Below, piece after piece: positions 1 to 7,949 of a stretch of DNA of 64,000 nucleotides. The first letter of the stretch is position 1, and every line of letters starts with the position of its first letter. The position numbers and the translations under genes are program-made. Source of the DNA: JAWLFI01 sp964525165. Its GTDB lineage: Bacteria; Bacteroidota; Bacteroidia; Chitinophagales; Saprospiraceae. The notes below the pieces were generated by a model that saw nothing but the letters and a program-made list of their open reading frames with translations, made no database searches and was not told the origin of the DNA. The stretch lies in assembly GCA_964525165.1 (NCBI GenBank), contig CAZGGG010000002.1, forward strand, positions 76,950-140,949, in the 5' to 3' direction.

Positions 1-120
1 GGTCCCGCCCAAAGTGTCATACTTTTCGATGATAGCTGTTTTCATTCCCAATTGTGCCGCTCTGATGGCACATACATATCCACCGGGTCCTGAACCGATG
101 ACAATTAGATCATATTTCAT
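1..120 (-). CDS. lpdA: Dihydrolipoyl dehydrogenase (E3), N-terminal fragment
   Basis: Only the first 40 codons are in the window; the rest lies beyond position 1. The ATG is at 118-120. The visible protein begins MKYDLIVIGSGPGGYVCAIR, a textbook FAD-binding Rossmann start with GxGxxG, followed by AAQLGMKTAIIEK as in E3 subunits. The family oxidises the dihydrolipoamide of 2-oxoacid dehydrogenase and glycine-cleavage complexes, passing electrons through FAD and a redox disulfide to NAD. The CxxxxC disulfide would lie just past the window edge and cannot be checked. It follows the RicT-type gene with 2 nt between them and is probably co-transcribed. A related flavoprotein disulfide reductase is the main alternative. 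Confidence 0.85.
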   Translation of the reverse strand, partial: MKYDLIVIGSGPGGYVCAIRAAQLGMKTAIIEKYDTLGGT

Positions 121-122
121 GC

Positions 123-1595
123 TTAGTTGCTTTTGTCCGGCCTGTTGCCTTTTCCTTTATTCTTTTGTTGGTTGTTCCTAGAATTTGTGTTCTTGGAATT
201 TGAATTTCGAGGACCTTTCCTTCGATTGGGCCTTTTATTCCTAGACTTTTGATTGTTGTTTCCCTTCTCTTGGGTGTTGGACTTTCCTTTTGCATTGGAT
301 GATTTATTCGAACGGCCTCGTCCTCTTCGTTTGTTTCTTTTCGGCTTCTTTTGCTCTTTAGGCAGCTCAATCACACCGGTGACATCATCCGTAAAGTCTA
401 TCACATCCTCATCCTCAGTCTGGTTGTAGGTAATACCTTTCAACTCGGTAGGCTTCTCACCTTTTTTATTCATCTCTAGCACTTCCTTGACCCGATCAAC
501 GTCCAGTGCCAGAATGACCCTTCTCCCTTTCCCATCGTCTAATGAATAATACATTTGACGCTTGAAAATATCCATCTTGATCAGAAACGCTTTTGCGGAA
601 GCGGTATAGAGCTTATCAGCATTCTTAGGGAAATCCTTCAAAGCTTCCATATAGGTATCCAACTCATAGTTCAGGCAGCACTTTAAACGTCCACACTGAC
701 CTGATAATTTGGATTGATTGATGGATAAGTTTTGATAGCGAGCTGCTGAAGTGGAGACCGATTTAAAGTCCGTTAACCAGGTGGAGCAACACAATTCACG
801 TCCACATGGGCCCAAGCCGCCAATTCGCGCGGATTCCTGGCGGGCTCCGATTTGTCGCATTTCAATTTTGACCNNNNNNNNNNCCCTAATGCTCATAGTA
901 TTCATAGAAGATATCCAGAAGTTGCAATTCTTATCCCAGACACTGTTGGAAGACCTTGTGGCGGATGATGTGTCTCATGTCAAAGAATGTATGATTTTCA
1001 AAGTGGTCATTTCAATTTTGACCTTGAACTCTTGTGCGTAGGAGCGCACGAGCTCACGAAAATCCACTCTACCTTCTGCTGTGTAATAGAAAGTAGCCTT
1101 ACGCAAATCGCAACGGTATTCGACATCACCAATTTTCATTTCCAGACCCAGCGTACGAGCAATGGCTCTGGCTTTGACCATGGCTTCGTGTTCTTTCGAA
1201 CGGGCTTCATCTACCTTTTCGAGATCTTTCTCGTGTGCAATACGAATAATGTCAAATTGGACATCACTTTCTCGCACCTTCTTCTTTTTCATTTGCAAGC
1301 GGACGAGATCTCCGCTTAGACCGATCTTGCCGATGTCATAACCACTCTTGTCGTCCACTACGACCCAATCCCCGGTGACCGCATGCACGGAATCCGGTAA
1401 TTTGTAAAAACCTTTCGAGGCACCATTTTTAAAGCTTACCTCGCAAATATCATATGGATTCGGGTCGTGGATATCCATGACCTTGATCCAATCAAATGTA
1501 TTCAGTTTATTACAGCCGCCTGTGGCGCAACTTCCATTGTTCTGACATCCTTTGGGCGCTCCATCGGTTCCTGTCGCACATCCTGCACAACCCAT
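123..1595 (-). CDS. RicT/PSP1 C-terminal domain protein, interrupted by a scaffold gap
   Basis: I read this as one gene of about 440 codons that the assembly has broken. The N-terminal part (from the ATG at 1595) and the C-terminal part (ending at 123) share the coding word VKIEM on both sides of a 10-N run (874-883), and joining them there keeps the frame. The N-terminus is cysteine-rich (MGCAGCATGTDG, then three more Cys by residue 28). The core is a PSP1 domain with the paired motifs GPCGRELCC and SGQCGRLKCC, as in RicT (YaaT) of Bacillus, which forms an iron-sulfur-containing complex affecting RNA processing. The last ~70 residues are Arg/Lys/Asn-rich and probably disordered, perhaps RNA-binding. 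It lies between holB and lpdA on the same strand. The role in Bacteroidota is inferred only from the family. Confidence 0.8.
874..883. other. Assembly gap (10 N) with duplicated flanks
   Basis: Ten N bases. The 16-bp word at 858-873 (CATTTCAATTTTGACC) is repeated exactly at 1008-1023. The 124 bases between the gap and the second copy (884-1007) do not fit the PSP1 protein and contain stops. The simplest reading is two overlapping contigs, the right-hand one carrying a spurious end. Confidence 0.85.
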
Positions 1596-1691
1596 AAGAA
1601 TATAGATTTTAGATTATTTCCTTTATGAAAATAATTCTTCCAAAAATATTAAAAAGAACGGAGAAACGTTTTCGAGATTGTTCCTTTTCGG

Positions 1692-2828
1692 TCAAAAGAG
1701 CAATTTTCTGCTCTCCAATTCCGGCGCTCGATGAATCACCCTATGGATCATCAAGGATTGCCGGGCGATCAAAATTTTTCGATTGGCATTGCGCTCCACT
1801 GATCGAATAGACTGCTCGATCAGTTCTTTGATCTCAAAAATCTGATCCAACTCCAGCAGCTTAGCGAGATTGAGAATAGGCTTTTGTGCTTCTTCAGAAA
1901 GCCTTAATTGGGTTTGATTCAATTTTCCGGCAAGCAAGATTTGCTCCAAGGCATTCAAGCCCACTTCCAAAAAATTCTTCAATTGCTGTTTCGTCCAGTT
2001 TTGGTATTGGCTCACCTTGTCCATGAGCTCTTTCGGCGCCAATTTATAACACACCCGCATCCATAGAATGAATTCCAAAAAGAGATCATCATTCCCGGCA
2101 TCTAATAATTTTAGGGCCTGATTCATATCTCCATCCGCAATAAAAGCCATCTTGGCCGCCATCTCCTCCTCTACCCCTTTATGCTTCCGCAAATAGGCGG
2201 CCATTTCATCATCCAAAAGCGGTTTGATCACCAAAGATTGACATCTGGATTGAATGGTATTCAAGATTCGAGAGCGATCCTCCGTCACCAAATAGATATA
2301 CATCCCCTCAGGGGGCTCCTCGATGAGCTTTAATAATCGATTGCCCTCTGTATCTAGAAATTCTGCGAACCATATCACCAGAACTTTCTCCTTCCCCTGA
2401 TAAGACTTCAGACTGGAAAACTGAAGCATGGCTTGTAATTCTTTGGCATTGATATTCAGATTCCCTTTCTCAGCATCCGCTTGCATCATCCAATCCTGTA
2501 AATCTGCAAAAGGATTCATCATCAATAGATCCCGCCAATGTTCCATTAAATCCGCTGAACCCAATTTAGTTCCTACCATAGGAAAGGTATAATGGACATC
2601 CGGGTGACCGAGTTTATGCGTCTTCTGACATGCCTCGCATTGCCCACAGCTATCTTCTTCGGTTCGCTGCAAACAAGTCTGATAAGCAATTAAGGCACGT
2701 ACCAAAGGCAAGGTCCCTCTACCTGCCTCTCCCGCAAACAGCAAGGCGTGCGGCAACTTGCTTGCACGTACAGCTGTCCGCAGATAATTTTTAATGTCTT
2801 CTTGTCCCGGTATATCTTTAAAAAACAC
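1692..2828 (-). CDS. holB: DNA polymerase III delta' subunit (clamp loader)
   Basis: The 378-aa product begins FFKDIPGQEDIKNYLRTAV, the usual start of delta' AAA+ proteins. The P-loop region reads GEAGRGTL without the Lys needed for nucleotide binding, as expected for a non-ATPase delta' subunit. A zinc-binding cluster follows (CLQR..SCGQCEAC, ~52-70), then the SRC motif in IQSRCQSL. In the family delta' is the stator of the clamp loader that places the beta sliding clamp on DNA. The start is GTG at 2828: no ATG lies near the conserved N-terminus. A TAAATTTG -7 element sits at 2873-2880. It is divergent from the queD-like gene. Confidence 0.88.
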   Translation of the reverse strand: MFFKDIPGQEDIKNYLRTAVRASKLPHALLFAGEAGRGTLPLVRALIAYQTCLQRTEEDSCGQCEACQKTHKLGHPDVHYTFPMVGTKLGSADLMEHWRDLLMMNPFADLQDWMMQADAEKGNLNINAKELQAMLQFSSLKSYQGKEKVLVIWFAEFLDTEGNRLLKLIEEPPEGMYIYLVTEDRSRILNTIQSRCQSLVIKPLLDDEMAAYLRKHKGVEEEMAAKMAFIADGDMNQALKLLDAGNDDLFLEFILWMRVCYKLAPKELMDKVSQYQNWTKQQLKNFLEVGLNALEQILLAGKLNQTQLRLSEEAQKPILNLAKLLELDQIFEIKELIEQSIRSVERNANRKILIARQSLMIHRVIHRAPELESRKLLF

Positions 2829-2872
2829 TCTTGTAAATTGTAGGATAAAGGTAGGATTCTAAACCCTTACGG

Positions 2873-2880
2873 CAAATTTA
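2873..2880 (-). promoter_or_regulatory. Putative -7 promoter element for holB
   Basis: On the minus strand this reads TAAATTTG, an exact match to the Bacteroidota TAnnTTTG element, about 45 nt before the holB start. It runs directly into CCGTAAGG, a one-mismatch copy of the repeated TTTGCCGAAAGG word found elsewhere in the window. No convincing -33 TTTG was found at the usual spacing. Confidence 0.4.
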
Positions 2881-2907
2881 CGTTCCATCAAATGAAAAGT
2901 AAATCCT

Positions 2908-3318
2908 ATGAAAGTCTCCGTATATCGAAAAGCCCATTTTAACGCCGCCCATCGTATTTATAATCCGGATTGGAGTGATGAGCGCAATATGGAAGTCTTT
3001 GGCAGTTGTGCCAATCCACATTATCATGGCCACAATTATGAATTAGAGGTGAAAGTTACCGGGGAGGTCAATCCCGAAACCGGCTATTTGATCGACTTAA
3101 AAGATTTGAAGCAGATCATCAAAACAGAGGTGGAAGATCGCTTAGATCATAAGAATCTCAATGAGCAAGTCGATGAATTCAAAGAGCTCATCCCCACGGC
3201 CGAGCATATTGCGTATGTGATTTATCATCTGATTCGAAATAAATTGGATGAAGCCTATGACTTGCAGGTACGCTTGTATGAGACACCTCGGAATTTTGTA
3301 GAGTATCCGGTGGGGTGA
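2908..3318 (+). CDS. 6-pyruvoyl tetrahydropterin synthase / QueD family
   Basis: A 136-aa protein of normal length for the family. Zinc ligands are visible as the His of FNAAH (~15) and the two His of HGHNY (~43-45), with the candidate catalytic Cys just before them in GSCANPHYHGH. The C-terminal LYETPRNFVEY supplies the conserved pterin-binding Glu. Family enzymes convert dihydroneopterin triphosphate either to 6-pyruvoyl-tetrahydropterin or to 6-carboxy-tetrahydropterin, the first committed step to queuosine. The sequence alone does not separate the two, and no queC/queE is next to it. A GTP cyclohydrolase, which makes the substrate, lies 6 kb away at 9605. Confidence 0.85.
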   Translation: MKVSVYRKAHFNAAHRIYNPDWSDERNMEVFGSCANPHYHGHNYELEVKVTGEVNPETGYLIDLKDLKQIIKTEVEDRLDHKNLNEQVDEFKELIPTAEHIAYVIYHLIRNKLDEAYDLQVRLYETPRNFVEYPVG

Positions 3319-3490
3319 TGGAAATGTTGGGGCGTTTGGGAGTTTGGAGGTTTGTGCGCTATGAAATGAAGAGCTGTTATAAAATGGAAAGCTTAGAGCG
3401 TAGATCTATATGAATAGCTAGAACTGCCGAGATGGTCTTTAATGATACTGGCTTCCCTTCAGGCGAACTCTCCTCTGTTCGCTGCCTACT
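3319..3490. other. Non-coding spacer, nothing recognised
   Basis: This 172-nt stretch between the queD-like gene and the terminator of the next gene holds no ORF, RNA gene or clear repeat that I can support. Its first part is G/T-rich. Confidence 0.5.
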
Positions 3491-3528
3491 AAAAAAGCCC
3501 TTCACCACATAATGGAGAAGAGCTTTTC
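3491..3528 (-). terminator. Intrinsic terminator after the 3551-4255 gene
   Basis: On the minus strand GAAAAGCTCTTC pairs with GAAGGGCTTTT across a ~13-nt loop (one mismatch) and ends in a run of six T. It lies ~25 nt after the stop codon of the T9SS protein gene. Confidence 0.7.
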
Positions 3529-3550
3529 TTACTTTTGAATAGCATCAATG

Positions 3551-4255
3551 CTATAAATTATCCTTTCTTAATCTACGAGTCGTGATGACTTGTCCATCTT
3601 CGTCTAAAACACGAACAATGTAGACACCTTTAGGTAAATAACCTGCTTGGACGCGCACTTGCGGACCATATGCTTTCTTTTGAAGCATTTCCTTACCTAA
3701 CAAATCATATACCACTACAGATCCAATATTTCTATTAGCCCGAATGTTGAAGTGGTCTACTGTTGGATTGGGGTAAAGCGTAAGTTCGGTGTCAGAAACT
3801 CGATCAGTACTATTCGGTTGCATTTGTATGAAGCGGAATATAGCTGTCATGGTATCGTTCGGAGCAGCAGAAGAAACGAAAGACATTTCTACCACAGCTG
3901 AATCTCCGGAAACCATATCCGGGTAGAGGTGTACATCTAAGTTACTGGTATCATTCGCCGGAATATCTACAGACTGACTGCTTACAAAAGGCAAGTAACA
4001 CTGATTCCTGTCACATACAGCAGTTTCCCATTCGGGACTGATGTGCATCACATTTCTGAACCAATTAATGGTAATTTCTTCTGAACTAGGGTTTCTAATG
4101 ACTCCTTTTAATACAACATCAAAGCTGGAAGGATCTTCAATATCAAACACAATATTGTCCTCCCCTTTGAGATATTCAAAGGTGAAATCTTGCCCCATCA
4201 AAGGGAAAGCCATTAAAAAACTGAGTATTAAGAGTAAGGGTTTTTTCATAGTCAT
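3551..4255 (-). CDS. Secreted protein with T9SS type A C-terminal sorting domain
   Basis: About 234 aa. I chose the ATG at 4255 (MTMKKPLLLILSFL) because it gives a clean signal peptide ending near PLMGQ; an ATG further upstream (4288) would put a charged stretch in front. The mature part is beta-rich without a recognised enzyme motif and has one Cys pair (AVCDRNQCYL). The last ~75 residues form a type A Por sorting domain: LTLYPNPTVDHFNIRA, VYDLLGK, GYLPKGVYIVRV, ending in a basic RRLRK tail. In the family this domain directs export through T9SS and is removed at the surface. The function of the mature part is unknown. It has its own terminator at 3491-3528. Confidence 0.8.
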   Translation of the reverse strand: MTMKKPLLLILSFLMAFPLMGQDFTFEYLKGEDNIVFDIEDPSSFDVVLKGVIRNPSSEEITINWFRNVMHISPEWETAVCDRNQCYLPFVSSQSVDIPANDTSNLDVHLYPDMVSGDSAVVEMSFVSSAAPNDTMTAIFRFIQMQPNSTDRVSDTELTLYPNPTVDHFNIRANRNIGSVVVYDLLGKEMLQKKAYGPQVRVQAGYLPKGVYIVRVLDEDGQVITTRRLRKDNL

Positions 4256-4355
4256 ATCTTGTTGCACCTTAAAAATAAGGAAAAACATCGATTTATGTAG
4301 GTGTTTAACATCACTTTAACCTTACACGGCCGACATTCTCGTTATTGTTAAAACG

Positions 4356-4384
4356 AAAAAAGGCAGACCAGAGTTGGCCTGCCT
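4356..4384 (-). terminator. Intrinsic terminator after the 4408-6393 gene
   Basis: On the minus strand AGGCAGGCCA pairs with TGGTCTGCCT (one mismatch), followed by six T. It sits 25 nt past the stop codon. Confidence 0.75.
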
Positions 4385-4407
4385 CTATATATGTTAAGCA
4401 AGATGAT

Positions 4408-6393
4408 TTACTCAATCACCATGACTCGCTTGCTGATTCGGCCTTCATTGGTGTCTAATTCCATAATAAAGGCACCCGCTTGCAAAGGTGTCCAACTCAT
4501 ACGTCCTATCTGGTTCGTCGAGAACTGTTGTTGATCGATCATTTTCCCTGAGAGATCATAGACGCGCATAGCACTTACTTGCAAATCTTGAGGTAGAGAT
4601 ATTTGAATTGGCTCTAATGAAGCCGGATTTGGCCAAAGCTTGATTTGATCTGCAAGAGGATTTTGGTTGCTAACGCTTTCCTCCCCTTCAATGACAATAT
4701 TATCCAACATAAGGGTATTGCCACCACCATTTACAGCAACAAACTTTAAGGTAATGTCAGACTGACCTTCCAAAGCTTCTAAGGACACTTCAGCTTCTTC
4801 CCATGACGAACTAAATCTGGGTGTCGTAAAGTCATCAGAAGCATCTCCTGTAGCCCATGAAGCTCCGGAAACCGACCAAATGGTTTCCCAAGTCAATCCG
4901 CAATCATATGAAGCTTCGAGTAATAAGGAATCACTGTATGTTGGATTCGTTCTTCTGAAAGCCTTAAAATATCTGAAGGTCATCATAGAATTCTCGACAT
5001 TTGAGAAGTCCTGACGGAAAAGATGTACCATTTCCGCTCTCTGTTCTCCCTGATCTGTAGGCCATCCATGGAAATCTACCAGAACTGCATTCTGAGATCG
5101 GTATCCGGCTGATCCCGGACTACCTATGTAATCCTGATCTGCTACCACAAAAGCTCTCAAATACTCACCATTTACATTGAAATTAATAGGACCCTCTCCA
5201 ACAGGATCATCATCAAATTCTTCCTCTAGTTCTGCAAAAGCAGGAGCCGAAGCTTTCTTTGCAGTGAATGGCTCACAACCTACATCATTGAATCTATTGC
5301 CATCTGAAGAAGCTCCATCGATACTTAATATCTCGAACGTAATGGGCTCTCCTCCACCCGGGTGGGTCGTTTGATCAAATTCTGCTACAAATACAGCGCC
5401 CGGTGCCAAATTCATATCTGAAAAGTCTTTTGAAACTGTAGTTCCATTAAAGCCGTATTCCAAACTGATTGACTGAACTGTATCTAATCCGGTATTCTGC
5501 ACCAATGCTGCAGGGGTGTATGAACCATCACAAAGAGCATCATTAGAAGTTGCTCGATTTGCGAGGGATACATCTTTAAAACTGCTTAGAGGTTTCGGGT
5601 AATCTTTAGCAGCATTAAACACTTCTAAAGTATTCCAATCCTGCAAATAACCTGCAATATAGACCTCTTCTTTATTATAAATGTATCCCGGAATGGCATA
5701 GGTCATATCAATTTGTAAGGTATCGCCCGGCGCCATGTCATTGACAGACATTCCTGTTAAACCGGTCAACTTACGACGAGCTACATCATAAAAATCAAAC
5801 TCATTGGTGGAACCGGGAGGGCCACAAGGGAAAATGATATCTTTCTCCATTAAAATAATATGGACTTTCAAATCACCTGAAATCGTATTAGCACTGACAT
5901 TCACCACTTGCATGGAAACTTCAACACTATCATTCCCTGCAATAAGATTATGATCTACATCTATCGCAACAGGTGCAGGCTGAGCAGCTGCAAAGTCAAT
6001 AACTGCCTGCGTATAGCCATAAGGTCCACCTAAGTAACCACCCCAGGCACCTGCTCCATTGCCGTAGTTTCTGGGTGGGAGCTCTCCATCTAAAAAGGTC
6101 GTAGGTACACCGCCAAAATCAGGGTACACCGTTGCATATTTTCTAAAATGCACATCGACATCATCAGCATTATGCTGGTTCATCGGATCAAAGCCCGGAA
6201 AAGCAGTTTGCCATTTAATGGACACTACTTTATCTCTGTTCTGGTCCACTAATGCGTTGTAGGCCGGGTTTTGGCTAGCGCAGGGTGGACAAGAAGCGTT
6301 GGTAAACTCTTCTAACAAAACAAGACGATCGGCCTGTGCCGTTAATAAACCTGTTATGCAAAGGGTGAAAACAAGTGTAAAAATATTCCTCAT
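4408..6393 (-). CDS. Omp28-related thioredoxin-like secreted protein with T9SS type A domain
   Basis: 661 aa. A signal peptide (1-19, ..GLLTAQ) is followed by an Omp28-like thioredoxin fold: VLLEEFTNASCPPCASQNP holds a CPPC redox-type motif at ~35-38, and GVPTTFLDG supplies the cis-Pro loop. The middle (~300-560) is a beta-sandwich region with VDFHGWPTDQG and FRYFKAF, resembling MAM/jelly-roll modules of secreted Bacteroidota proteins. The last ~80 residues are a type A sorting domain (LWPNPASLEP, VYDLSGKMI, LQAGAFIMEL, SKRVMVIE). Omp28 proteins were first described in Porphyromonas. Whether the CPPC pair is catalytic outside the cell is not known. A second, lipoprotein-type Omp28 relative lies at 20894. 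A TAAATTTG -7 element is present upstream. Confidence 0.82.
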   Translation of the reverse strand: MRNIFTLVFTLCITGLLTAQADRLVLLEEFTNASCPPCASQNPAYNALVDQNRDKVVSIKWQTAFPGFDPMNQHNADDVDVHFRKYATVYPDFGGVPTTFLDGELPPRNYGNGAGAWGGYLGGPYGYTQAVIDFAAAQPAPVAIDVDHNLIAGNDSVEVSMQVVNVSANTISGDLKVHIILMEKDIIFPCGPPGSTNEFDFYDVARRKLTGLTGMSVNDMAPGDTLQIDMTYAIPGYIYNKEEVYIAGYLQDWNTLEVFNAAKDYPKPLSSFKDVSLANRATSNDALCDGSYTPAALVQNTGLDTVQSISLEYGFNGTTVSKDFSDMNLAPGAVFVAEFDQTTHPGGGEPITFEILSIDGASSDGNRFNDVGCEPFTAKKASAPAFAELEEEFDDDPVGEGPINFNVNGEYLRAFVVADQDYIGSPGSAGYRSQNAVLVDFHGWPTDQGEQRAEMVHLFRQDFSNVENSMMTFRYFKAFRRTNPTYSDSLLLEASYDCGLTWETIWSVSGASWATGDASDDFTTPRFSSSWEEAEVSLEALEGQSDITLKFVAVNGGGNTLMLDNIVIEGEESVSNQNPLADQIKLWPNPASLEPIQISLPQDLQVSAMRVYDLSGKMIDQQQFSTNQIGRMSWTPLQAGAFIMELDTNEGRISKRVMVIE

Positions 6394-6433
6394 AAGTTTC
6401 TGTTTGTTCTTGAAATATGATTGCGTTCGATGC

Positions 6434-6441
6434 CAAATTTA
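6434..6441 (-). promoter_or_regulatory. Putative -7 element for the 4408-6393 gene
   Basis: Minus strand TAAATTTG matches TAnnTTTG exactly, ~40 nt upstream of the ATG at 6393. A TTG lies ~15-17 nt further upstream, short of the ideal spacing. Confidence 0.45.
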
Positions 6442-6565
6442 CAAAACAATTTAGGGCAATAGTGTCATCCGGCTCCCCTTTCTTTCTTTTTGTAATATTT
6501 TTAACGTTTTTACTTATGTTATGGGCGTTTAGTTGGTACATTTCGTCCATCTCAAGAATACGCCT

Positions 6566-7948
6566 ATGCATATTGCCATATTGGGAAATGGAATCAGCGG
6601 CACCACAGCCGCTCGTTTTATTCGTAAATTGAGTGATCACAAAATCACCTTAATTTCTGCCGAATCCGAGCTGCCTTATTCACGGACCGCCCTGATGTAT
6701 ATCTTTATGGGACATGTTCCTTTTGAACAGACCTGTTTGTATACGCATCGTTTCTTTGAAAGCAATCGCATTAACAGAGTCATGGGGAGGGTAAAGAATA
6801 TCGACTTTCAGCAAAAGCGTTTACATTTTGAACCAAATCAGGACCCCACCGCCTATCCTCCTCCTGCTGATGGTTTAGCATATGATGTATTGATTCTCGC
6901 CACCGGTTCTCAACCTAACAAATTTGGTTGGCCGGGTCAGGAATTAGGGAATGTACATGGATTATATGACCTACAAGATTTGCAATCGATTGACCGCCTT
7001 AGCTCCGCCACCCAAACGGCTGTGATTGTAGGGGGTGGTTTGATTGGTGTCGAATTGGCAGAAATGATGCATTCAAGAGGTAAAAAAGTCAGTATGCTGG
7101 TTCGAGAATCTTCCTATTGGAACAATGTATTGCCTCCTGAGGAATCTGCCATGGTCAATGATGAAATCAAAGCACACCATATTGATCTTCGACTTCATAC
7201 TGAATTAAAGGAAATCAGAGGGGATTCCCATGGAAACTGCAGTGCTGTTCTAACCGATAAAGGGGATGTAATCGAATGTGAGTTTACAGGCCTTACCGCT
7301 GGCGTTCACCCAAATATCGGTTTTTTAAGGTCCTCGGAATTAGAGACGGACAGAGGTATTCTTGTAGATACTACTTTGCGCACCAATCTTCCGGATGTTT
7401 ATGCTATTGGGGATTGCGCACAATTAAAATCGCCGAATCCAGGACGAAAAGCAATAGAAGCGGTTTGGTATACGGGCAAAATGATGGGGGAAATTGCCGC
7501 TTACAACATTTGCGGAAGCGAAAAAAACTACCATCCCGGTATTTGGTTTAATTCTGCAAAATTTTTCGACCTGGAATATCAGGTGTATGGTCAGGTACCA
7601 CCTCAGATAGAGCCACCTTTACGCAGTTTTTTGTGGTGTGACCCCCATCAAAGACGTTCGATTCGCATTGTTTACCAAGAAGATGGAGAAGTGGTGGTAG
7701 GTTTTAATCTGATGGGTATTCGTTTCCGTCAGGAACTATGCCATCATTGGATTCAAGAGCAAAAATCCCTGACTTTTGTCATGGAGCATTTGCCGGCAGC
7801 TTTTTTCGATCCGGAATTGTACCGACCTTTTGAGTCAGCATTATTAGAAGCTTTTCAAAAAGAAACTAGGACTTCCATTCAATGGAAAAGCCGCCGAGGA
7901 CTGCGCGCTTTTTATCAACAGATGCAAACCCTTTTGAAACGAAAGTAA
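6566..7948 (+). CDS. FAD/NAD(P)-dependent oxidoreductase (pyridine nucleotide-disulfide family)
   Basis: 460 aa from the ATG at 6566, chosen because MHIAILGNGISG places the FAD GxGxxG at residues ~8-13; the frame is open 11 codons further upstream but adds nothing family-like. Other landmarks are ILATGSQPN (~110), the NAD(P) site VGGGLIGVELAE (~154-165) and the FAD motif VYAIGDCA (~277). This is the layout of rubredoxin reductase, NirB N-terminal and related single-electron-carrier reductases; the CxxxxC disulfide of lipoamide-type enzymes is absent. The C-terminal ~150 residues are less conserved. The next gene starts 1 nt after its stop and encodes a membrane polyferredoxin, so the pair probably moves electrons between NAD(P)H and a membrane iron-sulfur chain. 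Substrate unknown. Confidence 0.8.
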   Translation: MHIAILGNGISGTTAARFIRKLSDHKITLISAESELPYSRTALMYIFMGHVPFEQTCLYTHRFFESNRINRVMGRVKNIDFQQKRLHFEPNQDPTAYPPPADGLAYDVLILATGSQPNKFGWPGQELGNVHGLYDLQDLQSIDRLSSATQTAVIVGGGLIGVELAEMMHSRGKKVSMLVRESSYWNNVLPPEESAMVNDEIKAHHIDLRLHTELKEIRGDSHGNCSAVLTDKGDVIECEFTGLTAGVHPNIGFLRSSELETDRGILVDTTLRTNLPDVYAIGDCAQLKSPNPGRKAIEAVWYTGKMMGEIAAYNICGSEKNYHPGIWFNSAKFFDLEYQVYGQVPPQIEPPLRSFLWCDPHQRRSIRIVYQEDGEVVVGFNLMGIRFRQELCHHWIQEQKSLTFVMEHLPAAFFDPELYRPFESALLEAFQKETRTSIQWKSRRGLRAFYQQMQTLLKRK

Positions 7949-7949
7949 T

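Noticed and set aside
884..1007. Sequence next to the first gap as a real insertion or mobile element in the RicT gene
   Set aside because: It directly abuts N bases and is bounded by a 16-bp duplicate of the other contig end, which an overlap artefact explains better. No transposase or inverted repeats.
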